From the NCBI GenBank assembly GCA_963709505.1, contig CAVPXC010000016.1, positions 1-64,000 of the forward strand: DNA of 64,000 bases, given 5' to 3'. Position 1 is the stretch's first letter; every line of letters begins with the position of its first letter. The stretch comes from CAVPXC01 sp963709505. GTDB taxonomy: Bacteria > Chloroflexota > Anaerolineae > JAAEKA01. This document shows positions 50,918 through 61,039 of this stretch, piece by piece. Under the pieces are notes generated by a model that saw nothing but the letters and a program-made list of their open reading frames with translations, was not told the DNA's origin and did no database searches. A program made the position numbers and the translations under genes.

Positions 50918-53318
50918 CTACTCTGACCCACCTCCTAGCTCATCGTAGCAGACTACCAGGGTGGGGCGTCGCTCGGCTGCGCCGGCGTCACTGCTAACGA
51001 ACTTCTTTTCGCCCTTGGGCTGAGTCACGCCTCCTTCCAGCAGTACGCCGAAGTTGTCGCCAGGCGATGTAAGCCACGACACGACTTCAGCGCCTAAGTC
51101 CCACGTTGCCCAGACGTTTTTCTGGACCACCAACACACTATCCGCTACGGCGGGCGAGTAGTCACCTCCCGGAACGGTCCACGGCAGGTGTGCCTCCCTG
51201 TTCCGGTTTGCCCACGTCGCCTGCGCCTCGTTCCACGAACTCTCCACAACGTGGGCAGCCACCTCGACCGGCGCACCGGTGCTGTCCTTCACCCACAACG
51301 ACAACGCTGCGCTTGCCGGAGCCGCACCGCTGGGCAGACTGCTCAGGTCGAACTGAATCAGCGAGTGGTTGCGCTTGCCTTGTTCCGTCTTCACCCGCAA
51401 CTCGTCATCGCCGCCCTTGCGCTCGTCGGGTTGGTCTTCTTTAACGTACCCATCCATCCCCTCTTGGCCGGGCTGAAGCTCATAGCAGACTGGTGGTGGC
51501 GGCTCGTCGTAGCAGACTACCAGGGTGGGGCGTCGCTCGGCTGCGCCGGCGTCACTGCTAACGAACTTCTTTTCGCCCTTGGGCTGAGTCACGCCTCCTT
51601 CCAGCAGTACGCCGAAGTTGTCGCCAGGCGATGTAAGCCACGACACGACTTCAGCGCCCAAGTCCCACGTTGCCCAGACGTTTTTCTGGACCACCAACAC
51701 ACTATCCGCTACGGCGGGCGAGTAGTCACCTCCCGGAACGGTCCACGGCAGGTGTGCCTCCCTGTTCCGGTTCGCCCACGTCGCCTGCGCCTCGTTCCAC
51801 GAACTCTCCACAATGTGGGCAGCCACCTCGACCGGTGCACCGGTGCTGTCCTTCACCCACAACGACAACGCTGCGCTTGCCGGAGCCGCACCGCTGGGCA
51901 GACTGCTCAGGTCGAACTGAATCAGCGAGTGGTTGCGCTTGCCTTGTTCCGTCTTCACCCGCAACTCGTCATCGCCGCCCTTGCGCTCGTCGGGTTGGTC
52001 TTCTTTAACGTACCCGTCCATCCCCTCTTGGCCGGGCTGAAGCTCGATACAATAAACTTCACCTGGAGGTGGTGTTACCGTCGGTGTCGGCGTCACAGGC
52101 GTCGGCGTCACAGGCGTCGGCGTCACAGGCGTCGGCGTCACAGGCGTCGGCGTCACAGGCGTCGGCGTCACAGGCGTCGGCGTCACAGGCGTCGGCGTCA
52201 CAGGCGTCGGCGTCACAGGCGTCGGCGTCACAGGCGTCGGCGTCACAGGCGTCGGCGTCACAGGCGTTGGCGTCACAGGCGTCGGCGTCACAGGCGTCGG
52301 CGTCACAGGCGTCGGCGTCACAGGCGTCGGCGTCACAGGCGTTGGCGTCACAGGCGTCGGCGTCACAGGCGTCGGCGTCACAGGCGTCGGCGTCACAGGC
52401 GTCGGCGTCACAGGTGTCGGCGTCAAATCCCAAGGACAACTGCCAGTGGTAATCGGATCAAACATATTGAACACGACCACCGTACCCATGGTCGGCCATC
52501 CCATACCAAACGGGTCGTAGTTGGGATCCTCAGCCACGCCGAATTCCTATGAATCCTTCACTGGATGGGCCGTCGACGTTGTTCTTGAAGCCGGCAAAGG
52601 CATTTCCCGAAAGTGTCTTGTCCTGAAGGAGAGCCGCTTCCCGGTGTCCCCAAGCCGAGCCGGCATCGTCATAGATCCAGTTGTAGATCGCCCGCTCGAT
52701 CGGCAGTTGATTTACAGTCCCGCCGGTCCAAAACGCGGCCAGGTTCTCGGCATAACCCAGGAATTCGTGGCACGATCCAAGCATTGAGTTGTTGGCTATG
52801 CGATCCCACGGCGTCCCATTATACTCATGACCAAATACGTTTTGATTGACGAGCAGGCCCGCATAATCCTGTGCGACCTGTTTCATGTCTGGCTGCCAGT
52901 CCTGGAACGGCAGGCCGATGACGCCCGACCAGGCGCCATCTCTTGCGGTACGTTCAGCGTTGAGCAGAAACAGAGCTTTTTCGTCCACTGTGTTCATGTC
53001 CCAAACCACTTGGCTGGGCATGACCAGGTTGCCGAGAGTTCCCGGAGCAAGACCGAGTTGGATTTCCTCCTGACGACGGCCGAAATTGTATGCCGTCTCA
53101 ACATCGGCAACCCCGCCGAAGCCGGCGCTCCAGCTGATATCAGCAGTGAGGTTTGGCGGAGAATCTGCCATGGCTGGAGACTGAAGAACAAGCAACAAGA
53201 TCAATAGCACAAGGCCTGAAACAGCGAAACGACCTGCGACGCCCACACGTGAGAATCGCTCGTTCGCGCGCGACTTCCACTCCATAGACCCATTTGAAGA
53301 ACCGGATTTGGTATGCAT
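50918..53318 (-). CDS. Secreted CAP-domain protein with TPTPV linker and two DNRLRE domains (frameshifted)
   Basis: The start at 53318 (GGAGGAG upstream) gives a signal peptide (LLILLLVLQSPAMA). A CAP/SCP domain follows (EKALFLLNAERTARDG, FGHEYNGTPWDRI, AWGHREALL-like). At about 52540 the frame shifts by one base: ...EGFIGI then GVAEDPNYDPFG in the next frame. The second half holds 22 repeats of TPTPV and two near-identical DNRLRE-type domains (KRNHSLIQFDLSSLPSGAAP ... FGVLLEGGVTQP). In all about 790 residues, exported. Probably a surface or stalk protein binding glycans; the frameshift may be an error. Confidence 0.75.
50944..52046. repeat. Tandem 564-bp near-identical duplication
   Basis: Copies 50944-51482 and 51508-52046 differ at only a handful of bases and are offset by 564 bases, i.e. 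188 codons. Both encode a DNRLRE-type domain of the CAP protein. A recent duplication or active gene conversion. Confidence 0.85.
52095..52424. repeat. 22 x 15-bp minisatellite (TPTPV)
   Basis: Exactly 22 units of ACAGGCGTCGGCGTC on the + strand, with single changes in three units. On the minus strand they code TPTPV. Copy number is likely to vary between strains. Confidence 0.9.
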
Positions 53319-54066
53319 TGTACTCCTCCTACTCGTCGTTCTATGAAACCAGATTGATACCTGATGAGGGTATAACGAACCTTGAAAGTCAGCGCAGACA
53401 GTGGAAACAGCCACTATGACATCCCAAAGATACAGCGTCACGGTGGGATCAGTCAGTTGCAAGGCTAAGACATGGACAGCCAAGATGACTTGGCGTCCCT
53501 CTTCGGATGAGTATGTAAGGTACTTCCACTAGAATACTGGAACGAACAGATTTGTTCAATAGTACAATGGTCCTGTTCTTGTACCAATTCTCTTGGAGGA
53601 GCTGGTCGATAGTTCGCTGATCTGCTCAGTCTCAGTCGAACCAATCTCTGTTACCAGCCCGTGCCGGTGTCGGGCTCGGGCTGGTACGGGCGTGCTCCAT
53701 AACGTTGATGCTCATGGCAGAAACCAGATAAAAGATGACCGGCGATTGCCGTACTTCACGAGAAAGCCTGATTCGCCCATCTGCAGCAAGCCTCGCTTGG
53801 ACCGCGATGCTGGCTAGTGTGGTCTGATGGTCCTGGTCAACAGCGCGAATGCCCGGTCAGCTCGACCGTTGCGCACGGCTTAGTCGGCGGCATTGTGGTA
53901 ATCGTGCTCGATGGCGATCAGCGCGAACCGAAGCCCCGTGCGACGTTGGGGCATCGTAGGCAATTTGGCGATCATGGTCGCCTGCAAGCACATGTTGGGT
54001 CGCTCACCGTTTCAAGAAAGTGCGCCTGGCGGACCAACTGCGCTGTATCCTGGGTGGGAACCGCAA
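53319..54066. other. 748-bp region without a recognisable gene
   Basis: Only short frames. Near 53544 a GAACAGATTTGTTC palindrome is seen. The + strand frames at 53593-53817 and 53817-54128 lack family features. It probably holds the CAP promoter on the minus side and decayed sequence. Confidence 0.4.
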
Positions 54067-54423
54067 CTACGATGCTATCTCCAGTCCAAGTGCCTTTAGA
54101 CCAGTTTGTGTCATTCGACCCTCTCTGATAAGTGTATGGACTCGTTCTGTGTTTCGCTTGGATTGCGTTCCCAGAGTCTTGCGAGGGGTGAAGCATTGAA
54201 GATATGAGTTGTCATCGTATGAGCGCCTTGAGCTCTCGCTCCACCCAAAGCAAAGCCCTTCATCCAGTACGTCTTCAAAAGACACCGAAGGAATGCCCGA
54301 ATTCTTCTTGAAAATGCGAAGCCACATGCCGCGTGATTCGGAGTGATGGTTTTCAAGCCAGACGTGTAGTTCGTTTGCTGATGCGAAAGCCAGCATTGGG
54401 AGTTCGTCGAGTGTTGGTTTCAT
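54067..54423 (-). CDS. YdeI/OmpD-associated family protein (short)
   Basis: 118 residues: ELHVWLENHHSESRGMWLRI and DEGLCFGWSESS, FTPRKTLGTQSKRNTE. About the length of the short YdeI branch, with SQSKRNTE replacing the usual WSKxN. It starts 3 bases after the flavodoxin-like gene on the minus strand. Function unknown. Confidence 0.7.
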   Translation of the reverse strand: MKPTLDELPMLAFASANELHVWLENHHSESRGMWLRIFKKNSGIPSVSFEDVLDEGLCFGWSESSRRSYDDNSYLQCFTPRKTLGTQSKRNTERVHTLIREGRMTQTGLKALGLEIAS

Positions 54424-54426
54424 TTG

Positions 54427-55113
54427 CTAACCCTGCTTGAACGGCCGCGCACGCAGCCGGGTCAAGGCGCGGTTGCGCCGCGCCTGAGCCAGCCAGCCGA
54501 GATCGCCTATGAGCTTGTAAGCCCGCAAGGGAAGGATTGGTCGTGCCATGAGCGCCGCCGCCTTTGCAGGCACCGGCTCGCCGGCGGCCAGCGCAATCGC
54601 TGTGAAATCCAGTGCGTCTACAATGTTGTGAACCATGCCGCCGGCCTTGGCCAGCGGCTGCCCATTGATCGCGCCGCCCTCGCCGAGCGCCAGTCCGCCG
54701 GCCCAGCGAAAGCCGGCCTCGGCGGCAAACTGCTCGCAGATGGCCAGGGCAGTCTCGTTGTGCCGGACTTCGGGGAAGCCGCAGTTGGCGATGGCCAGGA
54801 ACGATGCCGATGCAGGCATAGGCTGCGCCCGCCTGTGGGCGGCGATCCGTTCCAGCGCCTCAATCACCAGGTAGGGCAGGCTGTCGACGTAGAGCGGGAA
54901 GGCCAGGATGAACAGATCGGCATGGTCGACGGCTTGCAGCAATTCCTGCGTGCGGGCTTCCGTGCGCATCGCGCGGGCGACGTGCTGCGTCTCGGTGTGG
55001 ATGTCGCGCTCGGCCAGGCGTTCCAGCAAGTAGGCCCCCAGGGATTCGGAGGAGCTCTCGCCGGCCGGTTTGGGGCTGCCGATCAGGAGCAAAGCGGTTT
55101 TTGGGGATGTCAT
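54427..55113 (-). CDS. NAD(P)H-dependent flavodoxin-like oxidoreductase
   Basis: 228 residues, start at 55113 (ATG overlapping the previous stop: ATGA). Flavodoxin-type start ALLLIGSPKPAGESSSESLG with the FMN-phosphate loop, and DLFILAFPLYVDSLPYLVIE. A reductase or FMN protein of unknown partner. Pairs with a second such gene upstream. Confidence 0.75.
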   Translation of the reverse strand: MTSPKTALLLIGSPKPAGESSSESLGAYLLERLAERDIHTETQHVARAMRTEARTQELLQAVDHADLFILAFPLYVDSLPYLVIEALERIAAHRRAQPMPASASFLAIANCGFPEVRHNETALAICEQFAAEAGFRWAGGLALGEGGAINGQPLAKAGGMVHNIVDALDFTAIALAAGEPVPAKAAALMARPILPLRAYKLIGDLGWLAQARRNRALTRLRARPFKQG

Positions 55114-55688
55114 GCGAGTACTCTCTCTGCAAAGTTCAACGCGCTGCGCAGCGTTGCCGCAGCCGCGGCCGGCTCCTGGCTGCGATAGAGAACCACACTG
55201 CTGTGCCTGGGCGCGTGCATGTTGATGGCGTTGCGGCCAACGAGCGTGTCGAAGATCTGCTCCTGGACCGGGTGCGACGCCGGCAACACGCCGATGCCCA
55301 ACAGGGACGGGTAGCGATCGTAGCGGGCATGGTGATGCACCTCGCCGTCGATGCGCGTGAAGAAGGGGGAAAGCAGGCCAATCGACCGGTCGACGGCCTT
55401 TTTGAGCTCCGACGAGTACCCGCCGAATGTGATTGGCGTCAAGTAGATCGTCAGATCGCCGCCGATGATGCTCTCGACGACCTCGCGGCCGGTGTCGTCG
55501 ATCCGGCACAGGCCGGGGGTCTTGGTCCAGCACTCGAAGCAGCCCAAGCAGTAGGCGATTTTCTGGTTGCGCAGGGTCCAGGGCGTGACGGTCCAACCCT
55601 CGGCCCGCAAGGTGTCCTGGAGCGCGGCGCCGGCGGCATCGACAAAGCTGTCGCCGGGCAGTGCGCCGTTGAGAAGGGTGGCTTTCAT
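55110..55688 (-). CDS. NADPH-dependent FMN reductase-like protein
   Basis: 192 residues; start at 55688 with GGAGG. LNGALPGDSFVDAAGAAL, then CLGCFECWTKTPGLCRI and TIYLTPITFGGYSSELKKAV. It belongs to the flavodoxin/iron-sulfur-flavoprotein-like family (CxxCxxC present). Coupled to the next gene by overlap. Confidence 0.75.
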   Translation of the reverse strand: MKATLLNGALPGDSFVDAAGAALQDTLRAEGWTVTPWTLRNQKIAYCLGCFECWTKTPGLCRIDDTGREVVESIIGGDLTIYLTPITFGGYSSELKKAVDRSIGLLSPFFTRIDGEVHHHARYDRYPSLLGIGVLPASHPVQEQIFDTLVGRNAINMHAPRHSSVVLYRSQEPAAAAATLRSALNFAERVLA

Positions 55689-55704
55689 CGTTGGCCTCCT
55701 TAAG

Positions 55705-56133
55705 TCAGTTCTGTCCACGTTGGCGTTGTGGTAGCCAGCGCACGGCGAGGTAGAGCAACAGGCCGAAAGGCCCGGCCATGAACACGAAGAACAGCGTTGG
55801 CGAAACCAGCCAGGCGCTGATGCCGCGCTCGCGGCTATCGAGATAGGCCCAGCGGCCGACGAATAGGTCGAAGGCCAGGAAGTGTACCCAGCCCACGGCG
55901 GCGCCGGCCGGCGTGCCCAGCAGGCCGGCAATGCCATTCAGAGTCGGGTTCAGCAGACTGCCGGCTGCACCGCCGATTTGGGTTAGCAACAGCACGGTGT
56001 ATACCCCGGCCAGCACGACCACGGGCCACAGCCTGCGCATGATCCGTTGCGTCCAACGCCAGTGCGGGAGGAAGATCATCAGCGCCCAGAAGGGCAGGAC
56101 GAACAAGTTGCTCAGGGTGAAAACCATTTCCAT
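55705..56133 (-). CDS. ABA4-like/DUF4281 membrane protein
   Basis: 142 residues from ATG 56133 (a second ATG two codons on). Four membrane helices; VGWVHFLAFDLFVGRWAYLD is the family signature. ABA4-type proteins are linked to carotenoid or redox biology in plants. The bacterial role is unknown. Confidence 0.75.
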   Translation of the reverse strand: MEMVFTLSNLFVLPFWALMIFLPHWRWTQRIMRRLWPVVVLAGVYTVLLLTQIGGAAGSLLNPTLNGIAGLLGTPAGAAVGWVHFLAFDLFVGRWAYLDSRERGISAWLVSPTLFFVFMAGPFGLLLYLAVRWLPQRQRGQN

Positions 56134-56204
56134 TTGTCGGTGCTCCGGGTGGTATGACGGCCCGCACAATCGGGCGATGATTTAGTCGTGTCGTCGATGC
56201 TACG

Positions 56205-57203
56205 CTATGCCTGCATTTGGGATCTAGCAGCGGTGAGGCGCGACGCCAGCAAAGTGACACTTGCTGCCAAGGCGGCGACGCCGATCAAAGCAGCGAAAGC
56301 GGCCAGCGTCAGGGCGTCCGGCGCAACGATCGACTGCCCGCGCAGCGCCTGCCAGGTCAGCAGCAGCACCAGCCCCAGGTAACCGAGGCCGGCGGTCCAG
56401 ACCAGGGCCAAACGCTGGCGTTCGGAGAGGCGGCGCCGGCTCCAATCGAGGGCCAGGAGTCCGCCGATCAACGGCAGCACCTGTAAGGCGTGCAGGCCGA
56501 AGAAGTGCGGCACGCGCAGATCGCCACCTACGGTGCTCCAGCCTAGCAGCGGCAGTCCCGGTCCGCCATCGGCCAGGCCGACGCTGTGCGCGCCGGCTAC
56601 GGCCATGCCAGCCCCAGCCTGAGCCGCCTCAAGCTGCGCCGCTGTCGGCGTCGTCATCAGGAAGGCCACGGTCATCCCCACGAAGGAAATCAGCACGCCC
56701 AGACGCAGGCTCCAGGCGAAGACAGGATCGGGCTGGCGCTGGCGGATCAGCAGGATGGCCAGCAGCAGGGTGCAGACCGAGACCGCCGTGATGAAGCCGC
56801 CCATCAGGCTAAAGACGACCGCATCGAAGGGTGTGCTGACGTTGAAATGGCTCGTCGTGCCGCGCAGAACCTGCATGACGATCAGGGCGGTCTCCACCAG
56901 TAAGCCCAAACCGGTGATACCGGCAGCCAACTTGACCAGCCGCGCGTGGCCTTGAACGTAGGTCAGCAGCCAGAGAAAGGTGGCGCTGAAGATGGCGATG
57001 GAGATGGCGAACTTGAGCGGCTTGATCCAGGCCGGCACGCTGGTGATGACGCGCGGATCGGCCAGGAGCGCAGCGACGAACGCCGGGATGAGCAGCAAAT
57101 TGGCCAGCCCAGCCAGCGTCAGCAGCGGGCTGAATCCCCAGGCGCGGCGCAGAAGATCGTTGGCTGAACGGGTGGTGCGGTAAGAGGTGGTTACGGTCGT
57201 CAT
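56205..57203 (-). CDS. Integral membrane protein (about eight helices)
   Basis: 332 residues. Helices dominate; the pattern IKPLKFAISIAIFSATFLWL and RVPHFFGLHALQVLPLIG, with two His, recalls heme- or quinone-linked membrane proteins. No family assigned with certainty. RBS GGACAAC is weak. Confidence 0.65.
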   Translation of the reverse strand: MTTVTTSYRTTRSANDLLRRAWGFSPLLTLAGLANLLLIPAFVAALLADPRVITSVPAWIKPLKFAISIAIFSATFLWLLTYVQGHARLVKLAAGITGLGLLVETALIVMQVLRGTTSHFNVSTPFDAVVFSLMGGFITAVSVCTLLLAILLIRQRQPDPVFAWSLRLGVLISFVGMTVAFLMTTPTAAQLEAAQAGAGMAVAGAHSVGLADGGPGLPLLGWSTVGGDLRVPHFFGLHALQVLPLIGGLLALDWSRRRLSERQRLALVWTAGLGYLGLVLLLTWQALRGQSIVAPDALTLAAFAALIGVAALAASVTLLASRLTAARSQMQA

Positions 57204-57312
57204 TGAGTGTTGTCCTTTCTTGTCTTGGTGTTTTCGTTTCTTCTTAATCTGGTATAGAAACCGAACATCGTTAGGTAGTTCTAGTCAAAAAAAGGGAGAG
57301 GCATCGCCTCTT

Positions 57313-57936
57313 TCATGAACCTTGCAGGCCGCGCATGAAGTTGAGCAGCACCTGGTGGTCGGAGGCGTTTAGGTCGGCGGGGTAGCCGCGCAAGGCCGTG
57401 ATGCGCAGCATGGCCATGCCATGCACCAGCGTCCAGGCGGCGTAGGCCATCTCGTCAAGGCCAAAGCCGGGGCGCACAGGAAAGACGTTCTCGTCGATGC
57501 CGCGCTGGATAGCATGCACCAAGACGCCGTAGGCCGAACCTTCCTCGATCATAACTGCCTTTACGACGTCTTCAGGCAGACCCGCCATATCGGGCGGCGA
57601 CGCAACGGTAAACATCATCAGGAAGTAGTCGGGGTGCTCCAGGGCAAAGCGGATGTAGCCTTGACCGATCTGGTAGAGATAGTCCACGGGCGGCAGCGCG
57701 GGGTCGGATTGGCTCATGGCCTCAAAGAGATAGCGGTGCCCTTCATCGCACACGGCAGCGACGATCTCCTCCTTGCTGCCAAAGTACTCGTACAACCCGG
57801 CCGCGCTGTAGTCGATCCGGTCGGCCAGGGCGCGCATGGAGAGGGCAGCCGGCCCTTCTTCAGCGATGATCTCGCGGGCGGCGTCCAGGATCGCTTGTTT
57901 GGTGCGGAGGTGGCGTTTGGTTCTTGGTGCAGTCAT
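57313..57936 (-). CDS. TetR/AcrR family regulator
   Basis: 207 residues from ATG 57936. Helix-turn-helix SMRALADRIDYSAAGLYEYFG and a WHG-type C-terminus (YAAWTLVHGMAMLRITAL). First gene of the six-gene minus-strand set down to 54067. GAACAATGTTC in its leader is a likely operator. Confidence 0.8.
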   Translation of the reverse strand: MTAPRTKRHLRTKQAILDAAREIIAEEGPAALSMRALADRIDYSAAGLYEYFGSKEEIVAAVCDEGHRYLFEAMSQSDPALPPVDYLYQIGQGYIRFALEHPDYFLMMFTVASPPDMAGLPEDVVKAVMIEEGSAYGVLVHAIQRGIDENVFPVRPGFGLDEMAYAAWTLVHGMAMLRITALRGYPADLNASDHQVLLNFMRGLQGS

Positions 57937-57963
57937 ATGGTTACCGAAGCTCCATGATATACT

Positions 57964-57974
57964 GAACAATGTTC
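57964..57974 (-). promoter_or_regulatory. Putative TetR operator GAACAATGTTC
   Basis: A perfect 11-bp palindrome GAACA-A-TGTTC between 28 and 38 bases before the TetR start, next to TATAGTTC/TATA-like -10 sequence. Confidence 0.45.
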
Positions 57975-58082
57975 GGAACTATAACATACATTGGATTCTT
58001 TGTCAAGAGGCAATTCCTACGAGAACGATGCATGGCGGCTGACCCGCTTCATAATCGTCGAGCTGGTTTGGTGATTTTCCGC

Positions 58083-58132
58083 TTGACAACTCATCGCGTT
58101 GGGTGTATTATTAGTTAGTACGACCTAACTAA
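58083..58132 (+). promoter_or_regulatory. Strong promoter with 8-bp inverted-repeat operator
   Basis: TTGACA (58083-58088), 17 bases, TATTAT (58106-58111). Directly behind it TTAGTTAG (58111-58118) and CTAACTAA (58125-58132) form a perfect inverted repeat around TACGAC, a MarR-like operator. It precedes the dead methyltransferase-MarR operon. Confidence 0.7.
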
Positions 58133-58162
58133 CTATTTACTGACTTGTACAAGGAGGCGGTC

Positions 58163-58555
58163 ATGTCCGAACTCGTCACCCAAATCTAAAGGCCACGCGA
58201 TCTGACGCACCGGGACGCACCTTCGTCTGCCCGTGGTGGTTGCTGCCCACTTTCGACAACCCGCTGGCGCCTCATTCACAACCCGTATCGAATACTCGGC
58301 GGCCTGGTGCGCCCAGGCCAGACGGTCGTCGACCTGGGCTGTGGCATGGGGTATTTTTCGATCCCTCTGGCCCGAATGGTTGGCCCGCACGGCAAGGTGA
58401 TTTGCATCGACGTACAGCAGCAGATGCTGGACGGCCTACGCCGCCGCTGAGCGGGCCGGTGTCCTGATCCCAAGTCACGCTGCACCGCTGCGAAGCCAAC
58501 CCAGCTTGGCCTCGCCGAGCCGGCCGACTTCGTGCTGGCGTTCTGGATGCTGGAA
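58163..58555 (+). pseudogene. Decayed class I methyltransferase
   Basis: Start MSELVTQI with AAGGAGG, then in shifted frames FVCPWWLLPTFDNPLRRLIH, LVRPGQTVVDLGCGMGYFSI, GPHGKVICIDVQQQML, ADFVLAFWMLE. The SAM loop VDLGCGMG and the acidic IDV are present but at least two frameshifts and a stop interrupt it, and the second half is missing at the junction to MarR. Confidence 0.75.
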
Positions 58556-58869
58556 TCACGAGGTCCGCAGTTGGAAGATCCCAAGGCCACTGACTTGGCG
58601 CGCACGCTGTGCGTCACCAAACCCACAGTATCGGCGCTGCTGGCCCGGCTGCTGCAAAATGGCTACGTGCGCAAGGAACGCTCCCACACCGATGCGCGTT
58701 CCTGGCATGTGCACCTGACCGAACGCGGCGACGCTGTCATGGCTGCGCATCGTGCGGTGCACGAAACGATTGCCGCGCAGCTCGTACGCAACCTCGATGA
58801 AGCCGAACCGCACACCTCGGCGCACTCCTCAGCAAAATGGCGGGGTCGCTACCGGATGAACCGCACTGA
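58553..58869 (+). pseudogene. C-terminal half of a MarR regulator fused to the methyltransferase
   Basis: DPKATDLARTLCVTKPTVSA then LLARLLQNGYVRKERSHTDA are the helix-turn-helix and wing of a MarR protein. The last stretch LGALLSKMAGSLPDEPH is in another frame, ending at TGA 58867-58869. The N-terminal dimer helices are missing. The deletion joined it to the methyltransferase. Confidence 0.7.
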
Positions 58870-59088
58870 CCGTCTCTCACGATCGTGTCGAGTGAGGCAA
58901 GGGCACCCAGCGCGCCCAGGATTTGACTGCCACTGGAAGCAATGCGACAACGCCTGCCAGATCAACATCAGCACCAACACGTGGATACACAATAGGCAGG
59001 ATACTTTCCTGAATTTGTATGGAGTTAGTTGCGTATTTTCTTAGAATCAGGTAATATCATGGAAACCTATTGACTTGGAGCGCAGATC

Positions 59089-59580
59089 ATGATAAAATCT
59101 CCTGACATCGAACCATTTGATGACGCCGATCGCCGCATCCTGCAGGAACTGCAGGCCGACGGCCGGCTCACGAGCGTGGAGCTGGCGCGACGGATTGGCC
59201 TGTCGACCTCCGCAACGCACACTCGCATCCGGCAGCTGGAACAAGAAGGCTACGTCGATCGTTACGTGGCCCTGCTGAACTGGGAGCGCGCCGGATACGA
59301 TATGGTGTGCTTTGTCAACATCAGCCTGCAGATGCACCAACCGGAGCGCGTCGAGGCCGTTCGCACAGCCATCCAAGAGATGCCTGAGGTGCTGGAGTGC
59401 TACCACGTCACCGGCGAGTTCGACTATCTGCTCAAAGTAGCGATCCGTAACCGTAAAGACCTGGAACAATTTATCCTGCACCGGCTCACACCTATCCCCG
59501 GCGTGTCGCGCATCTACACAAGCCTGGTGTTGAACGTGGTCAAGGCGACCACGGCGCTGCCGATTGGGGAGCGAGGGTAG
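59089..59580 (+). CDS. Lrp/AsnC family regulator
   Basis: 163 residues. HTH FDDADRRILQELQADGRLTS ... ARRIGLSTSATHTRIRQLEQ, then the RAM ligand domain with ECYHVTGEFDYLLKVAIRN. Likely senses an amino acid and controls the aminotransferase and aromatic amino-acid genes that follow; phenylalanine or tyrosine is the obvious candidate by context. Confidence 0.85.
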   Translation: MIKSPDIEPFDDADRRILQELQADGRLTSVELARRIGLSTSATHTRIRQLEQEGYVDRYVALLNWERAGYDMVCFVNISLQMHQPERVEAVRTAIQEMPEVLECYHVTGEFDYLLKVAIRNRKDLEQFILHRLTPIPGVSRIYTSLVLNVVKATTALPIGERG

Positions 59581-59613
59581 GCAAGGGAACAGGGTAGACA
59601 ATGGAGATAATCG

Positions 59614-60889
59614 ATGATCTTTGCCAATAAACTTCTGGCCCCTGTCGAGCCGATTGACCGCGGTCAGGTTAATGGCAATGGCCGGCATGGGCATCCGCCA
59701 GAGCCGGTGCTTAGCGCGGAAACGGCCACGCTCAAGCGCTCGGTGATGCGCGACTTGCTAAAGCTGACGGTGGCGCCGGATATCATCTCCCTGGCCGGTG
59801 GGCTGCCGGCCGGCGAGCTCCTGCCCGTGGAGGCCTTTCGCGAGTGTCTTGATGCGGTGCTGCGCCGCGATGGCCTGCGCGCCCTGCAGTATAGCCCCAT
59901 GCATGAGCCGCTGCGTTTATGGATCGCTACTGCCATCCGCGCACGCGGCGTCGATTGCCAGCCGGAACAGGTGTTCATCACCAACGGCGCGCAACAAGGG
60001 CTGACCATCCTCTCCCGCCTTGTTCCTCGATCCAGGTGCGCCGGCCGTGATCGAAGCGGTGACTTTCACCGGCATCCAGCAGGTGACCGCCGGCCGCGGT
60101 GCGGTGGTTCGTACGGTGCCGACCGACCTGACCACAGGCGTCAACGTCGATGCCCTGGAAGCGGCCTTTAGCCGCGAACCCAAGCCGCGACTGGCTGTCA
60201 TTATCCCCGATTTCCACAACCCGCTGGGCGTCAGCCTGACCATCGAGAAACGCATCCGCATCGCCGAACTGGCCGCCCGCTACGGCGTCCCGGTGATCGA
60301 GGACGATCCCTACTCATCCCTACGCTTCGAGGGCCGGATGCTCCAGCCCATCAAGGCCTTCGACGAGGCCGGCTTCGTCTTCTATCTGGGCTCCTTCTCC
60401 AAGATGCTGGCGCCGTCGACCCGGCTGGGCTGGATCGTGGCGCCCGCCGCGCTGATGCCGCGTATCACGGTGCTGCGCGAATCGATCGACCTGGAGTCTT
60501 CGACCCTGATCCAGCGCGCGGTCAGCCTGTTCCTGGAGCGCGGGCTGCTTGATGCGCATCTGCAAGCGATGACTGCAGCCAACCGCCAACGCTGCGATCT
60601 TCTCTTGCAGGCTCTGCGCCACCACCTGGGCGGCCAGGCCACCTGGACCCAACCCGAGGGCGGGCTATTCGTCTGGGTGACGTTGCCCGAAGAGGTCGAT
60701 GCCTGGGACATGCTGCCCTCGGCCATCGAACGTCACGTCGCCTATGTGCCCGGCACGGCTTTTGCGGTCGAAGGCGGCTTTCGCAACACTCTGCGCCTGA
60801 ATTTCAGCAACGTCCAGCCGGAACTGATCCCGGTGGCGGTCGAGCGCCTGGCTGCCGTGATCCAGGCACGATCTGCGAAGCCCCTGTAG
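59614..60889 (+). CDS. PLP-dependent aminotransferase (aromatic type, frameshifted)
   Basis: Two open parts join with one extra base near 60018-60024: ...GAQQGLTILSRL then FLDPGAPAVIEAVTFTG. N-terminal part SLAGGLPAGELLPVEAF; the PLP lysine in YLGSFSKMLAPSTRLGW; and EGGLFVWVTLPE near the end. About 425 residues, of the MocR/kynurenine-aminotransferase-like class I fold. By position it likely deaminates phenylalanine/tyrosine. Pseudogene or indel. Confidence 0.75.
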
Positions 60890-60897
60890 CATTGGGC

Positions 60898-60955
60898 GGC
60901 AGCTTGTGGGGCCTTCGGAGAACAGCGTCGTTCCCCGAAGGCTCCACAAGCTGCC
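60898..60955 (+). terminator. Terminator hairpin
   Basis: GGCAGCTTGTGG.GCCTTCGG pairs with CCGAAGG.CCACAAGCTGCC (to 60955). It closes the aminotransferase transcript. A second hairpin GCTCGGGCCG/CGGCCCGAGC follows at about 60968-61006. Confidence 0.6.
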
Positions 60956-61039
60956 TCCTGTCCAATTGCTCGGGCCGGTCTCCGCTCATGAGCTCGGCCC
61001 GAGCACCCTGAGCAGCATAAGAGCAACATCAAAACCACC

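Noticed and set aside
52095..52424. Could the 15-bp tandem repeat be a CRISPR array?
   Set aside because: There are no spacers; units abut directly and code TPTPV on the minus strand.
51188..52552. 454-codon + strand frame ending in an Arg/His-rich repeat
   Set aside because: It is antisense to the DNRLRE domains and to the TPTPV minisatellite; the repeat makes any frame open.
53544..53557. GAACAGATTTGTTC as a LexA box
   Set aside because: The spacing between GAAC and GTTC is 6, not 4, and no gene starts nearby.
54427..55596. Extended 389-codon frame for the flavodoxin-like gene
   Set aside because: The first 160 codons lie antisense or out of frame over the neighbouring FMN-reductase gene; homology starts at 55113.
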